Shown: positions 1 to 8,235 of the stretch, one piece after another
How positions within the stretch are numbered: the stretch's first letter is position 1
Layout: the number at the start of each line of letters is the position of its first letter
NCBI GenBank assembly: GCA_000620205.1
Contig: JHVP01000003.1
Coordinates: 434,001-498,000, forward strand
DNA: 64,000 bases
From: Geodermatophilaceae bacterium URHA0031
GTDB taxonomy: Bacteria; Actinomycetota; Actinomycetes; Mycobacteriales; Geodermatophilaceae
Reading direction: 5' to 3'
Translations under genes and position numbers: made by a program
The notes under the pieces: generated by a model
The model's input: the letters and a program-made list of their open reading frames with translations, nothing else
The model's database searches: none
Told to the model about the DNA's origin: nothing

Positions 1-672
1 GTGGCGCTGGAGTACCTCGTCCTGCGCTGGCTGTTCCGCCGGGACCTCCGCGGGGTGGTCGACGTCCCGCTGCACGACGTCCCGGGCACGCCCGTGCTGG
101 CCCTGGTGGTCGTCGGTGCCACCGTGCTCGGCTTCGGCGTCGCCTCGCTGGTGGGCCTCCCGCCGGTCGTGCCGGCCGCACTCGGGGTGCTCGTCCTGGG
201 CGTCCGCCAGCTGGCCACCCGCCGGACGACGCTGCGCGAGCAGCTGGTCGCGGCGAACCTGCCCTTCGGGCTGTTCGTGATCGGCCTGGCGGTGCTGGTG
301 CTGGTGCTCCAGCTGCACGGTCTGGAGACCCTGCTGCACGCCGTGCTCCCGGACGGCGACGGACTGCTCGCCCTCCTCGCCGTCGCCGGCATCTCGGCGC
401 TGCTGGCCAACCTGGTGAACAACCTGCCGGCCACCCTGGCGCTGGTGCCGGTGGCCGCGGTCGGCGGCGTCCCGACGGTGCTGGCGATGCTGATCGGGGT
501 GAACCTCGGCCCGAACCTGACCTACGCCGGGTCGCTGGCCAACCTGCTGTGGCGGCGGGTGCTCGGCGACCACGCCCCGGGCACCGCCCGCTTCAGCGCG
601 GTCGGTGTCGCCACCGTCCCGCTCACCGTGATCGCCGCGACCACCGCCCTCTGGGCCGCCCTGCTGGTGTGA
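1..672 (+). CDS. SLC13/ArsB-type permease, C-terminal part (cut by window start)
   Basis: The 223 visible residues are almost wholly hydrophobic, with about six membrane segments. A core segment containing NLVNNLPAT is followed by GVNLGPNLTYAGSLA, the Asn-rich re-entrant pattern of ArsB/SLC13 (ion transporter superfamily) permeases. Full family members have about 400 residues, so this is the C-terminal half and the true start lies left of the window; the GTG at position 1 is probably an internal valine. Such proteins move anions (arsenite, dicarboxylates, sulfate) across the cytoplasmic membrane; the substrate cannot be told from this part. It converges with nadA across a nested palindrome. 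Confidence 0.75.
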   Translation: MALEYLVLRWLFRRDLRGVVDVPLHDVPGTPVLALVVVGATVLGFGVASLVGLPPVVPAALGVLVLGVRQLATRRTTLREQLVAANLPFGLFVIGLAVLVLVLQLHGLETLLHAVLPDGDGLLALLAVAGISALLANLVNNLPATLALVPVAAVGGVPTVLAMLIGVNLGPNLTYAGSLANLLWRRVLGDHAPGTARFSAVGVATVPLTVIAATTALWAALLV

Positions 673-685
673 TCACCGCGGCGCG

Positions 686-755
686 TTGATCATGGGCGTC
701 GTGTCGCCGGACACGCCGTCGGCGGCGTGTCCCCCGGCAACCGGCCCATGATCAA
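686..755. repeat. Nested palindrome between convergent genes (REP-like or bidirectional terminator)
   Basis: Outer arms TTGATCATGGGC (686-697) and GCCCATGATCAA (744-755) are perfect 12-bp complements. Inside lies a second perfect 10-bp hairpin, GGACACGCCG (709-718) and CGGCGTGTCC (723-732), with a 4-nt loop. It fills the gap between the permease stop and the nadA stop. It could end transcription on both strands, but the two-level symmetry is more elaborate than a simple terminator and resembles a dispersed palindromic element. Confidence 0.7.
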
Positions 756-773
756 CCCCAGGGGGCCGCCCGG

Positions 774-1784
774 TCACTCGCCGCCGCGACCCGGCTCGCC
801 GATGGCGATCATCGCCTCCACCGCGCGACGGGCCCGGGCGGCCACCTGCGGGTCGACGTCCACGGCTCCCTCGCCGGTGCGCAGCGTGGCCAGCAGCTTC
901 GCCGGGGTGATCATCTTCATGTAACGGCAGGAGGCGCGGGCGTTCATCGGGATGAAGTCGGTGCCGCTGTTCAGCGCGCGGAGCTGGTGCAGGATGCCGA
1001 TCTCGGTGGCCACCAGCACCTGCGGCGCCCGGGTGGCCGCCGCGGCCTCGACCATCCCGCCGGTGGACAGCACCCGGGTGCGCTCGGCGGGCAGGTCGCC
1101 GTGGCTGACCAGGTCCAGCACCGAGGTGGTGCAGCCGCACTCGGGGTGCACCAGGATCTCCGCGCCGGGGTGGTCGGCGATCTGGGCCCGCACGTCGCTG
1201 GGGCTGATCCCGGCGTGCACGTGGCACTCCCCCGCCCAGATGGAGATGTTCGCCCGCCCGGTGACCCGCTTGACGTGCGCGCCGAGGAACTGGTCGGGGC
1301 AGAACAGGATCTCCCGGTCCGCGGGGATCGACCGGATGACGTCGGCGGCGTTGGAGGACGTGCAGCAGATGTCGGTCTCCGCCTTCACCGCCGCGGTGGT
1401 GTTGACGTAGCTGACGACCACCGCACCCGGGTGCTCGGCCTTCCACTCGCGCAGCTGCTCGGCGGTGATGCTGTCGGCGAGCGAGCAGCCGGCCGCGTGG
1501 TCGGGCAGCAGCACGGTCTTGTCCGGGGACAGGATCTTCGCCGTCTCGGCCATGAAGTGGACGCCGCAGAAGACGATCTCCCGGGCATCGGTCTCCGCCG
1601 CGACCCGCGACAGGTACAGCGAGTCGCCGGTGAAGTGGGCGACGTCCTGGATCTCCGGGACCTGGTAGTTGTGCGCCAGGACGACGGCGCCGCGCTCGTC
1701 GGCCAACCGGCGGACCTCGGCCGCCCAGGCGTCGTACTCCAGGTCGGACATCGTGCGGTCGCCGGCAGCGGTGGTGGCGGTCAC
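774..1784 (-). CDS. nadA: Quinolinate synthase NadA
   Basis: NadA condenses iminoaspartate with dihydroxyacetone phosphate to quinolinate in de novo NAD synthesis, using a [4Fe-4S] cluster. The 336 residues carry the family blocks in order: AHNYQ near residue 40, [13 protein letters not shown], the CCTSSNA block, [32 protein letters not shown] and the C-terminal SCRYMKM; cysteines of the CCTSSNA, HPECGC and SCRYMK blocks are the likely cluster ligands. The GTG start at 1784 has GAGGAG six nt upstream. The partners nadB and nadC are not in the window. It follows the RNase H gene by 73 bp on the same strand and may be co-transcribed with it. Confidence 0.95.
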   Translation of the reverse strand: MTATTAAGDRTMSDLEYDAWAAEVRRLADERGAVVLAHNYQVPEIQDVAHFTGDSLYLSRVAAETDAREIVFCGVHFMAETAKILSPDKTVLLPDHAAGCSLADSITAEQLREWKAEHPGAVVVSYVNTTAAVKAETDICCTSSNAADVIRSIPADREILFCPDQFLGAHVKRVTGRANISIWAGECHVHAGISPSDVRAQIADHPGAEILVHPECGCTTSVLDLVSHGDLPAERTRVLSTGGMVEAAAATRAPQVLVATEIGILHQLRALNSGTDFIPMNARASCRYMKMITPAKLLATLRTGEGAVDVDPQVAARARRAVEAMIAIGEPGRGGE

Positions 1785-1857
1785 AGGGCTCTCCTCAGGA
1801 GGGCAGGTCGGTACCAGCTGGTGGAACAGTCGGGGAGGTCGACGGCTTCCCGGGCGG

Positions 1858-2952
1858 TCAGCCCAGGTGCGAGGTGTCGTTGACCAGCCGGACGCTGGTG
1901 CGGCCGTCGGAGGACCAGGTGACCGTCGACAGCGACGCGGCCTCCAGGAACACCCGGTGCACGATGTCGTCGCCGGCGCCGAGCCCGGCGGCCAGCAGCA
2001 GCTTGATCGGCGTCACGTGGCTGACCACCAGCACCGTCTTCCCGGCGTGCCGGTCCAGCACCCGGGCCCGGGCCCGGGCGACCCGGGTCGAGACGTCGGC
2101 GACCGACTCCCCGCCGGGCGGCCGGACGTCGAGCGCCCCGGACCAGCGGCGGAACGCCAGCGGGCTCTTCTGCTGCGCCTCGGCGGCGGTCAGGCCCTCC
2201 CACGCGCCGAAGTCGAGCTCCCGCAGGTCGCCGTCGACCTCGACCGGGACACCGAGCACCGCGGCGGCGGCCTCGGCGGTCTGCCGGGTGCGCTGCAACG
2301 GCGAGGCGACGATGACGTCGATGCCGCGGCCGGCCAGGTGCTGGGCGGCTGCCGCGGCGTCCGCCCGGCCCAGCTCGGACAGCGGCAGGTCGCTGCTGCC
2401 GCTGAACCGGCGTTCCGGGGTGTGCTCGGTGCGCCCGTGCCGCAGCAGGAACGTGGTGGTGACGACGACGGGGGCGGGCTCGGTGGCCGGCTGCGTCTCG
2501 TCCTCGAGGACCACCGGCTCGGCGGCCAGGTCCCGGCGCACCGGCTTGCCGTCCATCGCGCTGTTGGCGAGCGCGTCCGCGGCGCCGTTCTGCGCCCGGG
2601 GCACCCAGGTGTAGCGGACCCCGCCCAGCTGCCGGGCGATGTCCCGGGCCTGGACGGCCAGCTTCTTCATGTCAGGGTGCTTGATCTGCCAGCGACCCGA
2701 CATCTGCTCCACGACGAGCTTGGAGTCCATCCGGACCTCGACGCTCGCCGTCGGGTCGAGGTCGAGGGCTGCCTGCAACCCGGCGACCAGCCCGCCGTAC
2801 TCGGCGACGTTGTTGGTCGCCCGGCCCACGGACTCGGCCCGCTCGGCGAGCAGCCGGCCGGTCTCGGCGTCGCGCACCAGCGCGCCGTAGCCGGCCGGAC
2901 CGGGGTTCCCGCGCGAGCCGCCGTCGGCCTCGACGATGAGCCGGCGGCTCAC
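1858..2952 (-). CDS. Bifunctional RNase H / histidine phosphatase (CobC-like)
   Basis: The N-terminal 140 residues form an RNase H1 domain ([48 protein letters not shown], supplying the D-E-D-D metal site). A variable linker leads to a phosphoglycerate-mutase-type phosphatase ([45 protein letters not shown]). This architecture equals M. tuberculosis Rv2228c, which degrades RNA in RNA:DNA hybrids and has alpha-ribazole/acid phosphatase activity. I use the GTG at 2952 ([12 protein letters not shown]) because it begins at the domain edge behind a G-rich stretch; an in-frame ATG at 2973 is possible. The neighbour order NIF3, zinc-ribbon, RNase H matches mycobacteria, with symporter genes added. 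Confidence 0.92.
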   Translation of the reverse strand: MSRRLIVEADGGSRGNPGPAGYGALVRDAETGRLLAERAESVGRATNNVAEYGGLVAGLQAALDLDPTASVEVRMDSKLVVEQMSGRWQIKHPDMKKLAVQARDIARQLGGVRYTWVPRAQNGAADALANSAMDGKPVRRDLAAEPVVLEDETQPATEPAPVVVTTTFLLRHGRTEHTPERRFSGSSDLPLSELGRADAAAAAQHLAGRGIDVIVASPLQRTRQTAEAAAAVLGVPVEVDGDLRELDFGAWEGLTAAEAQQKSPLAFRRWSGALDVRPPGGESVADVSTRVARARARVLDRHAGKTVLVVSHVTPIKLLLAAGLGAGDDIVHRVFLEAASLSTVTWSSDGRTSVRLVNDTSHLG

Positions 2953-3027
2953 CGCAGGCCCCCCGGGGCACACGTGGCCACCTTTGCCCCCGGCACCGCC
3001 GTCACAGCAGGTCCCGTTCGACCCCGG

Positions 3028-3084
3028 ACTCGTTCCGCTCCTCGGTCGCTGGCGCTCCCTGCGATGCTCGCTCGCCCGTCGTCC
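3028..3084 (-). repeat. Dispersed intergenic repeat directly after the zinc-ribbon gene stop
   Basis: On the minus strand the 57 bp after the stop at 3085 read as purine-rich GCGAGCGAGCATCGCAGGG followed by AGCGCCAGCGACCGAGGAGC. I recognise this wording from non-coding positions of other high-GC actinomycete genomes, where it recurs between genes; only one copy is in this window. It is built from imperfect reiterations of GAGCG/GCGAC and contains no plausible ORF. Its role is unknown; it could be a 3' mRNA element or a miniature mobile repeat. Confidence 0.45.
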
Positions 3085-3822
3085 TCACAGCCCGGACTCG
3101 GCGTTGCGGACGAGGATCCGGCCGCAGTTCTCGCAGCGCAGCACGGTGTGCGGATCGGCGTTGCGGTACGTGGCCAGCTCGGTGCCGTAGAACTCGATGC
3201 GGCAGCCCTCGCAGCGGCCGGCGCGCAGGTGCGCCGCACCGGTGCTCCCGGTCTGCTGGGCGACCCGGTCGTAGAGCTTGAGCAAGTCGGACGGGACCGT
3301 GCCGGCGATCTCCGCCCGGGTGGCCTGGTGCCGGGACGTGGCGTCGGCGATGTCGGCCAGCGCGGCGTCGCGCTGCTGCTCGGCGCGCTCCTGGTCGGCC
3401 TGCGCCCCGGCCAGCCCGCCCTGCGCGGTGGCGAGCGCGGCGTCGGCGGTCTCCCGGCGCTCCATCAGCTCGAGCACCTGGTCCTCGAGGTCGGACTGCC
3501 GCCGCTTCAGCGACTCCAGCTCGTGCTGCAGCCCGGTTATCTCCTTGGCCGTGGCGCCGCCGTCGATCCGTGCCTGGTCACGGGCCTCGCGCTGGCGGAC
3601 GGTGTCGACGTCGGCCTCCAGCCGCTTCTGCTCGCGGTCGAGGTCGCGCACCTCGGTCTCGGCCCGGACGACGTCGTCGGCGAGGGTCCGCTGCGCCTCC
3701 TGGGCGGCCTCGACGGCGGCGAGCTCGGGGAGGGTGCGCGCGCGGTGGGCGAGTTGCGCGAGGGCGACGTCCTCCGCGGCGAGGGCCAGCAGCTTCTGCT
3801 GGTCGAAGTGGTCAGCCTGCAC
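3085..3822 (-). CDS. Coiled-coil zinc-ribbon protein (C4-type, Rv2229c-like)
   Basis: The 245-residue protein begins with about 180 residues of Glu/Arg/Ala-rich heptads, a long antiparallel coiled coil, and ends in a zinc ribbon with CEGC near residue 203 and CENC near residue 229. This is the conserved actinobacterial family of Rv2229c; related bacterial proteins are suggested to act in nucleic-acid or peptide handling, but no activity is established. It is encoded just upstream of the RNase H/CobC gene in the same orientation, as in M. tuberculosis. The ATG at 3822 gives the usual family N-terminus. Cytoplasmic, with no signal peptide or membrane segment. Confidence 0.88.
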   Translation of the reverse strand: MQADHFDQQKLLALAAEDVALAQLAHRARTLPELAAVEAAQEAQRTLADDVVRAETEVRDLDREQKRLEADVDTVRQREARDQARIDGGATAKEITGLQHELESLKRRQSDLEDQVLELMERRETADAALATAQGGLAGAQADQERAEQQRDAALADIADATSRHQATRAEIAGTVPSDLLKLYDRVAQQTGSTGAAHLRAGRCEGCRIEFYGTELATYRNADPHTVLRCENCGRILVRNAESGL

Positions 3823-3871
3823 GCGCCCAACCTACCTGCGGCCTCCAGGGCCGGAGGACACCGACGGGCCC

Positions 3872-3910
3872 GGCCCCCACAGGGAGGACCGGGCCCGTCG
3901 TCGTCGCCTC
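3872..3910 (-). terminator. GC-rich terminator hairpin after the symporter gene
   Basis: Perfect 12-bp arms CGACGGGCCCGG (3872-3883) and CCGGGCCCGTCG (3899-3910) are separated by 15 nt and lie two bases beyond the symporter stop. There is no U tract, as is usual for high-GC actinomycete terminators. It separates the symporter unit from the zinc-ribbon gene downstream. Confidence 0.7.
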
Positions 3911-3912
3911 GC

Positions 3913-5550
3913 TCAGCGGCCGGGGGCCGCCGCCGATCCCGGCGGCGGGCCGGCCAGCGGCTCGTCGGACAGCGGGTCGGGGAGGTCGCGGAAGCTCGGG
4001 TCCTCCCGCTCGGCGGTGTAGTCGGTCTCCGCCGTCCCGTCGACGCCGTCGGCCACGTTCATCGCCCGCAGCACGGCGGTGACCACGACCGCCACCACCA
4101 GGTTGACCAGCAGGGCGATCAGACCGGCGTAGACGGTGACCTTGGTGTCGAGCCCGAAGTTGCTCAACGCGTAGGACGACCCGCCGAAGTGGGCCCGCGC
4201 CACCGTGCCGTCGGGGTTGAGCTTCGGGATGTCGTAGACCATCGCCAGGGCCACCGCCATGCCGGCGACCCAGCCGGCGATGAGCCCGCCGCGGTGCAGC
4301 CAGCGGGTGTACAGACCCAGCGCCACCGACGGCATCGTCTGCAGGATGATCACGCCGCCGATCAACTGCAGGTCGATGGAGAACTGCGGGTTGAGGAAGA
4401 GGATCGCCGCCACCGCGCCGAGCTTGACCACCAGCGAGGCGATCTTGGCGGCCTGGGCCTCCTGCCGCGGGGTGGCGTCCTTCTTCAGGTACTCCTTGTA
4501 GATGTTGCGGGTGAACAGGTTCGCCGCGGCGATCGACATGATGGCCGCGGGCACGAGCGCCCCCACGCCGATGGCCGCGAAGGCGATGCCGGCGAACCAG
4601 CTCGGGAACATCTGCTGGAACAGCACCGGGACGATGGTGTTGCCGTCGGTGCCGATCGGCGTCACGCCGGCCGCGATGGCCATGAAGCCGAGCAGCGCGA
4701 TGAAGCCCAGCGCGAGGCTGTAGACCGGCAGCGCGCTCATGTTGCGCTTGAGCACGTCCCGGTTGCTGGCGGCCAGCACCCCGGTGATCGAGTGCGGGTA
4801 GAGGAACAGCGCCAGCGCCGAGCCCAGCGCCAGGGTGGCGTACCCCAGCTGCCCGGTGGCCGGCAGGATCACCCCGGAACCGGCGGAGAACTTCTCCTCC
4901 GCGGCGCCGAAGATCGCGTCCCATCCGCCGAGCTTCGACGGGATGACGATGACCGCGACGATGATCGTCAGGTAGATCAGCGCGTCCTTGACGAACGCGA
5001 TCAGCGCCGGCGCCCGCAGACCGGAGTTGTACGTGTAGATCGCCAGGATGACGAAGGCGATGATCAGCGGGAGCTCGCCCTCGACGCCCATCGCCTTGAG
5101 GATCGCCTCGATGCCCACCAGCTGGAGGGCGATGTAGGGCATCGTCGCGACGATCCCGGTGATCGCCACCAGCAGGGCCATCGTCGGCGAGTCGAACCGG
5201 CTGCGGACGAAGTCCGCCGGGGTCACGAACCCGCGCACGTGGCTGACCGACCACAGCCGGATGACGACCAGGAAGACCAGCGGGTAGATCACGACGGTGT
5301 ACGGGACGGCGAAGAAGCCGGCCGCGCCCGCACCGAACATCAGCGCCGGGACGGCGACGAAGGTGTAGGCGGTGTAGAGGTCACCGCCGAGCAGGAACCA
5401 GGTGACCCAGGTGCCGAAGCTCCGGCCGCCCAGGCCCCACTCGTCCAGGTGCATGAGGCTCTCGGCCCGCCGCCACCGGGATGCGGCGAAGCCGAGCACG
5501 GTGACCAGCACGAAGACCGCGATGACGATGGTCAGCTCCACGACGTTCAC
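3913..5550 (-). CDS. Sodium:solute symporter family protein (monocarboxylate-type)
   Basis: The 545 residues contain about 13 hydrophobic segments with the SSS-family fold: an N-terminal helix, GLGGRSFGTWVTWFLLGGDLYTAYTF, TPADFVRSRFDS, YNSGLRAPALIAFVKD, and YPHSITGVLAASNRDVLKRNM. Close relatives with a DUF3311 neighbour are MctP-like transporters that import lactate, pyruvate, acetate or propionate with sodium or protons. The C-terminal 50 residues are acidic and cytoplasmic. The GTG start at 5550 overlaps the DUF3311 stop by 4 bp (GTGA), so the two are translationally coupled. The pair lies between NIF3 and zinc-ribbon genes that are neighbours in mycobacteria, which suggests insertion into a conserved cluster. 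Substrate is inferred, not shown. Confidence 0.88.
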   Translation of the reverse strand: MNVVELTIVIAVFVLVTVLGFAASRWRRAESLMHLDEWGLGGRSFGTWVTWFLLGGDLYTAYTFVAVPALMFGAGAAGFFAVPYTVVIYPLVFLVVIRLWSVSHVRGFVTPADFVRSRFDSPTMALLVAITGIVATMPYIALQLVGIEAILKAMGVEGELPLIIAFVILAIYTYNSGLRAPALIAFVKDALIYLTIIVAVIVIPSKLGGWDAIFGAAEEKFSAGSGVILPATGQLGYATLALGSALALFLYPHSITGVLAASNRDVLKRNMSALPVYSLALGFIALLGFMAIAAGVTPIGTDGNTIVPVLFQQMFPSWFAGIAFAAIGVGALVPAAIMSIAAANLFTRNIYKEYLKKDATPRQEAQAAKIASLVVKLGAVAAILFLNPQFSIDLQLIGGVIILQTMPSVALGLYTRWLHRGGLIAGWVAGMAVALAMVYDIPKLNPDGTVARAHFGGSSYALSNFGLDTKVTVYAGLIALLVNLVVAVVVTAVLRAMNVADGVDGTAETDYTAEREDPSFRDLPDPLSDEPLAGPPPGSAAAPGR

Positions 5551-5849
5551 GGTCGGCCCTCCCCGTCGCGGTCGGTCCGGCCGCGGGCGATGGCGTCCCG
5601 GGCGGCCTGCTGCTGCCCGGGGCTGCGGCGCGTCATGCGGTAGACGATCGAGGTGGTGAGCACACCGAGGACCACGAACGCCAGCTGGAGCCAGTAGAAG
5701 GTCGGCCAGCCGAAGAGCGTGGGCTCGACCTTGTTGTACAGCGGCACGATCAGCGGCACGACGATCGGCACGACCAGCAGCCAGTTCCAGGGGCTGCGGT
5801 CGCTGCGTCGCGGCGCCATCCCTGCTGGTGGTGCGTCTGCGCTGGACAC
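5547..5849 (-). CDS. DUF3311 small membrane protein, symporter partner
   Basis: This 100-residue protein has two membrane helices and the DUF3311 signature between them (PLYNKVEPTLFGWPTFYW). DUF3311 genes are regularly paired with MctP-type symporters and probably encode a small accessory subunit, as DUF485 does for ActP/MctC-type carriers. I place the start at the GTG at 5849, immediately after an excellent GGAGGAG ribosome site; a longer frame continues to 5963 but runs into the NIF3 coding region. Its ribosome site is buried in a perfect hairpin (5851-5873). The stop overlaps the symporter start by 4 bp. Confidence 0.85.
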   Translation of the reverse strand: MSSADAPPAGMAPRRSDRSPWNWLLVVPIVVPLIVPLYNKVEPTLFGWPTFYWLQLAFVVLGVLTTSIVYRMTRRSPGQQQAARDAIARGRTDRDGEGRP

Positions 5850-5850
5850 G

Positions 5851-5873
5851 GTCTCCTCCTCCCCGGAGGAGAC
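5851..5873 (-). promoter_or_regulatory. Hairpin enclosing the DUF3311 ribosome-binding site
   Basis: On the minus strand GTCTCCTCC (5873-5865) and GGAGGAGAC (5859-5851) form a perfect 9-bp stem with a 5-nt loop, and the 3' arm is the Shine-Dalgarno of the DUF3311 gene. The NIF3 stop lies only 8 nt upstream of the hairpin, so a ribosome finishing NIF3 would melt it. The structure therefore suggests that DUF3311 and symporter translation depends on translation of the upstream gene, or on another opening signal. Confidence 0.65.
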
Positions 5874-5881
5874 CTCCGGGC

Positions 5882-7087
5882 TCAGTCGGCCGAGGTCTCG
5901 GCCGAGTGCAGTCGCTTGCTCCCGGTACTGGTACCGGCGGGATCCCCGACCCGCCAGGTCCACGGGTCGGTGGGCCGGGCGGAGACCGACACCTGGACCC
6001 GTGCACCGAGATCGCGGTGCAACAGGTCGGCGGCGCAGGACAACCAGGGGAACTCGGACGCGAAGTGTGCCACGTCACAGAGCGCCGGCCCGGCCATCTC
6101 GGTGGCCTCGGACACGGCATGGTGCCTGAGGTCGCTGGTGACGAACACGTCGGCGCCGGCGGCGGTCGCGGCCTCGAGCATCGAGCCACCGCTCCCACCG
6201 CAGACGGCCACGGTGCGCACGATCCGCTCGGGGTCACCGGCGATCCGCACGCCACCAGGGGTGACGGGCAGCGTCGTGGCCACCCGCTCGGCGAATTCTC
6301 GCAGGGTCACCGGACGGGCCAGGTCACCGACCCTGCCGAGCCCGGCGCGGCTGGCGGTCGCGGAGTTCTCGAAGAAGGCGTAGCCCGGCTCGTCGTAGGG
6401 GTGCAGGGCCAGCAGGGCACCGAGCACCTCGGCCCGGCGGGCCCGCGGCACGACCATCTCCAGCCGGACCTCCGGGACCCGCTCGACCTGTCCGCGCCGG
6501 CCGATGACCGGGTGGGTCTCGTCGCCGGGGATGAACGTGCCGGTGCCGGTGGTCTGCCAGACGCAGCGGGTGTAGTCCCCGATCACGCCGGCGCCCGCAC
6601 TGGACAGCGCGTCGACCAGCTGGTCGCTGACACCCACCGGGACGAAGACGACGAGGGTGTCGGTCTCCGGCGCGGCCAGGGACTCCAGCGGACGGACGTC
6701 GTCCAGGCCCAGGACGGTGGCGAGCGCGTCGTTGACGCCGTGGTCAGGCGCCCGGTCGGCGTTGGTGTGGGCGACGAACAGCGCGACGCCGGCCCGGATC
6801 AGCCGGTGCACCAGCCGGCCCTTGGGGTCGTCGGCGGGCACGCCGTGGACCGGGGTGAGCAGCAGCGGGTGGTGGGTGACCAGCAGGTCGACGCCGGCCG
6901 CGATCGCCTCGTCGACCACGGCGGCGGTCGGGTCGACGGCGAACATCACCGAGCGCACCGGCTCGGCGGGGTCGCCGCAGACCAGGCCGACGGCGTCCCA
7001 GTCCTCCGCGAGGGCCGGGTCGTACCGGGCGTCGAGCGCCGCGAGGACCTCGCCCAGCGCGAGCCCGGGGAGGGGCAGCTCCCGCAC
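5882..7087 (-). CDS. NIF3-like dinuclear metal centre protein
   Basis: The protein matches the NIF3/YbgI/YqfO family: LAEDWDAVGLVCGDP at the start, LLVTHHPLLL (metal-binding His pair), FVAHTNADRAPDHGVNDALA, a middle PII-like insertion with HPYDEPGYAFFE, then CGGSGGSML, TSDLRHH and DVAHFASEF, which complete the two-metal site. Members form hexameric toroids; some have GTP cyclohydrolase-type naming, but the physiological substrate is unknown. I prefer the GTG at 7087 because GAGGA lies seven nt upstream; the ATG at 7105 is an alternative. M. tuberculosis Rv2230c is the syntenic homologue. Confidence 0.88.
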   Translation of the reverse strand: MRELPLPGLALGEVLAALDARYDPALAEDWDAVGLVCGDPAEPVRSVMFAVDPTAAVVDEAIAAGVDLLVTHHPLLLTPVHGVPADDPKGRLVHRLIRAGVALFVAHTNADRAPDHGVNDALATVLGLDDVRPLESLAAPETDTLVVFVPVGVSDQLVDALSSAGAGVIGDYTRCVWQTTGTGTFIPGDETHPVIGRRGQVERVPEVRLEMVVPRARRAEVLGALLALHPYDEPGYAFFENSATASRAGLGRVGDLARPVTLREFAERVATTLPVTPGGVRIAGDPERIVRTVAVCGGSGGSMLEAATAAGADVFVTSDLRHHAVSEATEMAGPALCDVAHFASEFPWLSCAADLLHRDLGARVQVSVSARPTDPWTWRVGDPAGTSTGSKRLHSAETSAD

Positions 7088-7334
7088 GGTCGCGTCCTCG
7101 TGCATGGAGAGAGCCACGAGTTCGGACTGTAGGTCAGCTCTCCGGGACCGGCCTGTTGTGCGCGACTGAACTGCCGGGGAGCCGGTCAGCAGGTGTCCGG
7201 CGGCCTCCGGGACGACGATGCTCATGCCCCGGTCTTCGTGCGGAACGGCGCGGCCGGATGTGTGCCCACCCGCTCGCCCGGTCGGGTCCGAGGTCAGCTC
7301 AGCGGCGGAGCTCACGAGGCGCAGGGCGTTCCGG

Positions 7335-7538
7335 TCATGTCCTCCCGGTGCCCGCACGGAGCCCCCGGCTGACCGAGCGTGACATCACGGTCCGGACGTC
7401 GTGCCGGTCGAGGCCGAGGGCCGTCTCGTGCTCGCGGAGCGCCCGCAGGCCGGGTGTCAGCTGGGTGACGGGCCGCCAAACGTGCCGGGCGTAGCAGGGC
7501 GCGTCCCACGGGACCTCGGCGTACGTGATCAGTGTCAT
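7335..7538 (-). CDS. Small hypothetical protein (67 aa)
   Basis: A 67-residue frame beginning MTLITYAEVPWDAPCYARHVW has a sensible amino-acid mix and codon use, unlike its overlapping frames, but I recognise no family. There is no strong ribosome site; AGGAG lies about 14 nt upstream. The surrounding 7088-7685 region is otherwise without a convincing gene on either strand. It may be a real small gene, or the end of a degraded one. Confidence 0.35.
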   Translation of the reverse strand: MTLITYAEVPWDAPCYARHVWRPVTQLTPGLRALREHETALGLDRHDVRTVMSRSVSRGLRAGTGRT

Positions 7539-7685
7539 CCGGTCGGCACCGTGCTCCTGGGCCGTCTGGACGGTGGCCGCGGCAGCGCGGCGCCCGTCCC
7601 CCGCCGGCCCCAGGCCGGGTGCACCGACAGTCGTTCCGTGCACACAGCTGGCCAGACCGGGCGATCTGCTGTCACCGTTCCGGGC

Positions 7686-8132
7686 GTGAGCGCTGACGTG
7701 CTGCACCCACCGATGGGCCGGACACCGGCCAGACCTGCCGACGGACGAACGGTGGCCCTGCTTGCCACGGTCGCCTTCCTGGCCGTGCTGCCCTACGCGG
7801 CCGGCGTCGTGCTCCCCTACTACGTGAACGACCTGCACCACCTTCCGCTGCAGGAGGTGGCCAGCGGGAGGCCTGACCCCAAGGACCTGTGGCCCGGGAC
7901 CGGCGGCTTCGCCGGGTTCGTGCAGCTCGCCGGTTTCCTCTCTGTCGGGCTGACGCCCATCCTGCTGCTCGTCGCCCTGGCGGGCACCGGGACCTGCCTG
8001 ACCCCCTGGCACCCGCGGACGTCGCGTGTGGTGACGGCCGGCCTCGCGTTCGTCGCGCTCGTCTGCACGGGGGCGCTGGCGTTCTTCTTCTCGCCCATGG
8101 GCAACGCGCTCGTCACCTGGCGGATGGACTGA
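7686..8132 (+). CDS. Small integral membrane protein of unknown function
   Basis: The 148-residue protein has three clear hydrophobic helices: VALLATVAFLAVLPYAAGVV, a second around residues 75-98 (AGFLSVGLTPILLLVALAG) and a third around 110-132 (AGLAFVALVCTGALAFFF). A short, mostly polar N-terminus of about 17 residues precedes the first helix, and about 30 residues with PYYVNDLHHLPL lie between helices 1 and 2. I see no catalytic motif and do not recognise a family. The GTG at 7686 has no Shine-Dalgarno; ACCGTT six nt upstream could be a leaderless -10 box. It stands alone between a weak small ORF and the DUF222 relic. Confidence 0.6.
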   Translation: MSADVLHPPMGRTPARPADGRTVALLATVAFLAVLPYAAGVVLPYYVNDLHHLPLQEVASGRPDPKDLWPGTGGFAGFVQLAGFLSVGLTPILLLVALAGTGTCLTPWHPRTSRVVTAGLAFVALVCTGALAFFFSPMGNALVTWRMD

Positions 8133-8235
8133 TCAGCCTCCAGAACTCCAGCTCGGCGGTCATCATCGCGACACGGTGGCAGCGCAGCGGTCGCCCGGCC
8201 ACGGAGCTCGGGCGGCGACACGTGCGCAGGAGCCG

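Noticed and set aside
1669-5643. Very long open frame on the plus strand (over 1300 codons)
   Set aside because: It runs antisense across RNase H, zinc-ribbon and symporter genes. Its composition (runs of Gly, Arg, Gln, His) is the usual shadow of GC-rich coding DNA.
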